This document shows positions 4,961 through 5,179 of a DNA stretch of 5,179 nucleotides, one piece after another (the stretch's first letter is position 1; each line of letters begins with the position of its first letter). Under the pieces are notes generated by a model that searched no databases, was not told where the DNA came from, and saw only the letters and a program-made list of their open reading frames with translations. The position numbers and the translations under genes were made by a program. This stretch comes from an uncultured Hungatella sp. (GTDB lineage Bacteria; Bacillota; Clostridia; Lachnospirales; Lachnospiraceae): positions 32,524-37,702 of the forward strand of contig CAJUPP010000034.1 in the NCBI GenBank assembly GCA_910588325.1. The letters run 5' to 3'.

Positions 4961-5047
4961 AGTTTAATATGGATTGACCGATATTGCATGGACAAATAGT
5001 GGATATAAGACAGGGAAAAAGCAATTATAAGTTAGGAAAGAAATTTC

Positions 5048-5103
5048 AAAACTAAGAATCTTGTGGGTGTATGCTCGTGTGGGTTCAAGTCCCATCTTCT
5101 GCA
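5048..5103 (+). pseudogene. 3' half of a tRNA-Leu
   Basis: From the 5' edge of the anticodon stem onward the sequence matches tRNA-Leu(AAG): an anticodon loop CTAAGAA, the TCTTG stem strand, the complete variable arm, the T arm GTGGG-TTCAAGT-CCCAT, then CTTCTGC and A. The 5' half (acceptor strand, D arm) is absent. The remaining 5' anticodon strand carries an A that mismatches, so no functional tRNA can form. The 3' acceptor strand is that of tRNA-Leu(CAG), not of tRNA-Leu(AAG), and the 3' flank (TGAAGGCC...CCTTTGAA) also resembles the flank of tRNA-Leu(CAG). It is either an attachment-site remnant or the residue of a rearranged tRNA-Leu array. Confidence 0.85.
5058..5097. repeat. 40-bp direct repeat, downstream copy
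   Basis: This is identical to 2808-2847 within tRNA-Leu(AAG). Together the two copies bracket the islet that contains both Rpn-family genes, 2250 bp from start to start. No integrase or excisionase gene lies between them. Confidence 0.9.
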
Positions 5104-5137
5104 TGAAGGCCGAAACCTTTGAAGAATTGAGGACACT

Positions 5138-5175
5138 GAAAAACCCCCGCTTTTTTGTGGGAGTTTTTCTTTCTT
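5138..5175 (+). terminator. Rho-independent, possibly bidirectional, terminator
   Basis: GAAAAACCCCCGC (5138-5150) pairs with GTGGGAGTTTTTC (5157-5169) around a T6 loop, with one mismatch and one G-T pair. The 3' side ends in a T-rich tract and the 5' side in an A-tract, so it could stop transcription from either direction. It follows the partial tRNA, replacing the native tRNA terminator, of which only the 5' arm seems to remain at about 5106-5132. Confidence 0.75.
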
Positions 5176-5179
5176 CCAT

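Noticed and set aside
4964..5179. 71-codon minus-strand frame at the window end
   Set aside because: It is the antisense of the partial tRNA and of a terminator.
1..5179. CRISPR array, retron, rRNA or origin of replication
   Set aside because: No regularly spaced repeats, reverse transcriptase, rRNA sequence or DnaA-box cluster was seen on either strand.

Overview
The window looks like a chromosomal segment from a low-to-moderate GC Firmicute, most likely a gut Lachnospiraceae/Clostridium cluster XIVa type. The reasons are AGGAG-type ribosome binding sites, sigma-A promoters, Rpn-family (PD-(D/E)XK nuclease/'transposase') proteins of the kind abundant in that family, and a one-domain QueH. 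The assignment is inferred from protein character, not from a search.

Bases 1-2640 are ordinary housekeeping sequence on the + strand. A hairpin-rich leader is followed by queH (tRNA queuosine synthesis). Next comes an HPr-type phosphocarrier with its own promoter and terminator, then a full-length UDP-glucose 6-dehydrogenase. Bases 2731-2986 form a compact stable-RNA unit: an extended -10 promoter, tRNA-Leu(AAG), tRNA-Leu(CAG) and a terminator.

Bases 2987-5179 are an accessory islet. It is poor in intact genes and rich in decayed ones. It contains a 12-bp inverted repeat and a possible minus-strand remnant. It then has an Rpn-family gene with an in-frame deletion across its catalytic centre, carrying its own promoter, terminator and a candidate internal start for a 66-residue C-terminal protein. 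After that come a 51-codon small ORF, a second Rpn-like gene broken by a frameshift and truncated, and a GC-richer segment of unknown origin. The islet ends in the 3' half of a tRNA-Leu and a terminator.

The 3' half-tRNA shares an exact 40-bp direct repeat with tRNA-Leu(AAG) exactly 2250 bp upstream, so the Rpn islet is bracketed by tRNA-Leu sequence. This resembles an old tRNA-targeted integration or a tRNA-array rearrangement. No integrase is present, and the acceptor end of the fragment matches the other tRNA-Leu, so the history is not a simple attL/attR pair. The most interesting points are this bracketing, the catalytically deleted Rpn protein, and the internal start that would give a product similar in layout to the RpnS inhibitors described for E. 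coli Rpn proteins.
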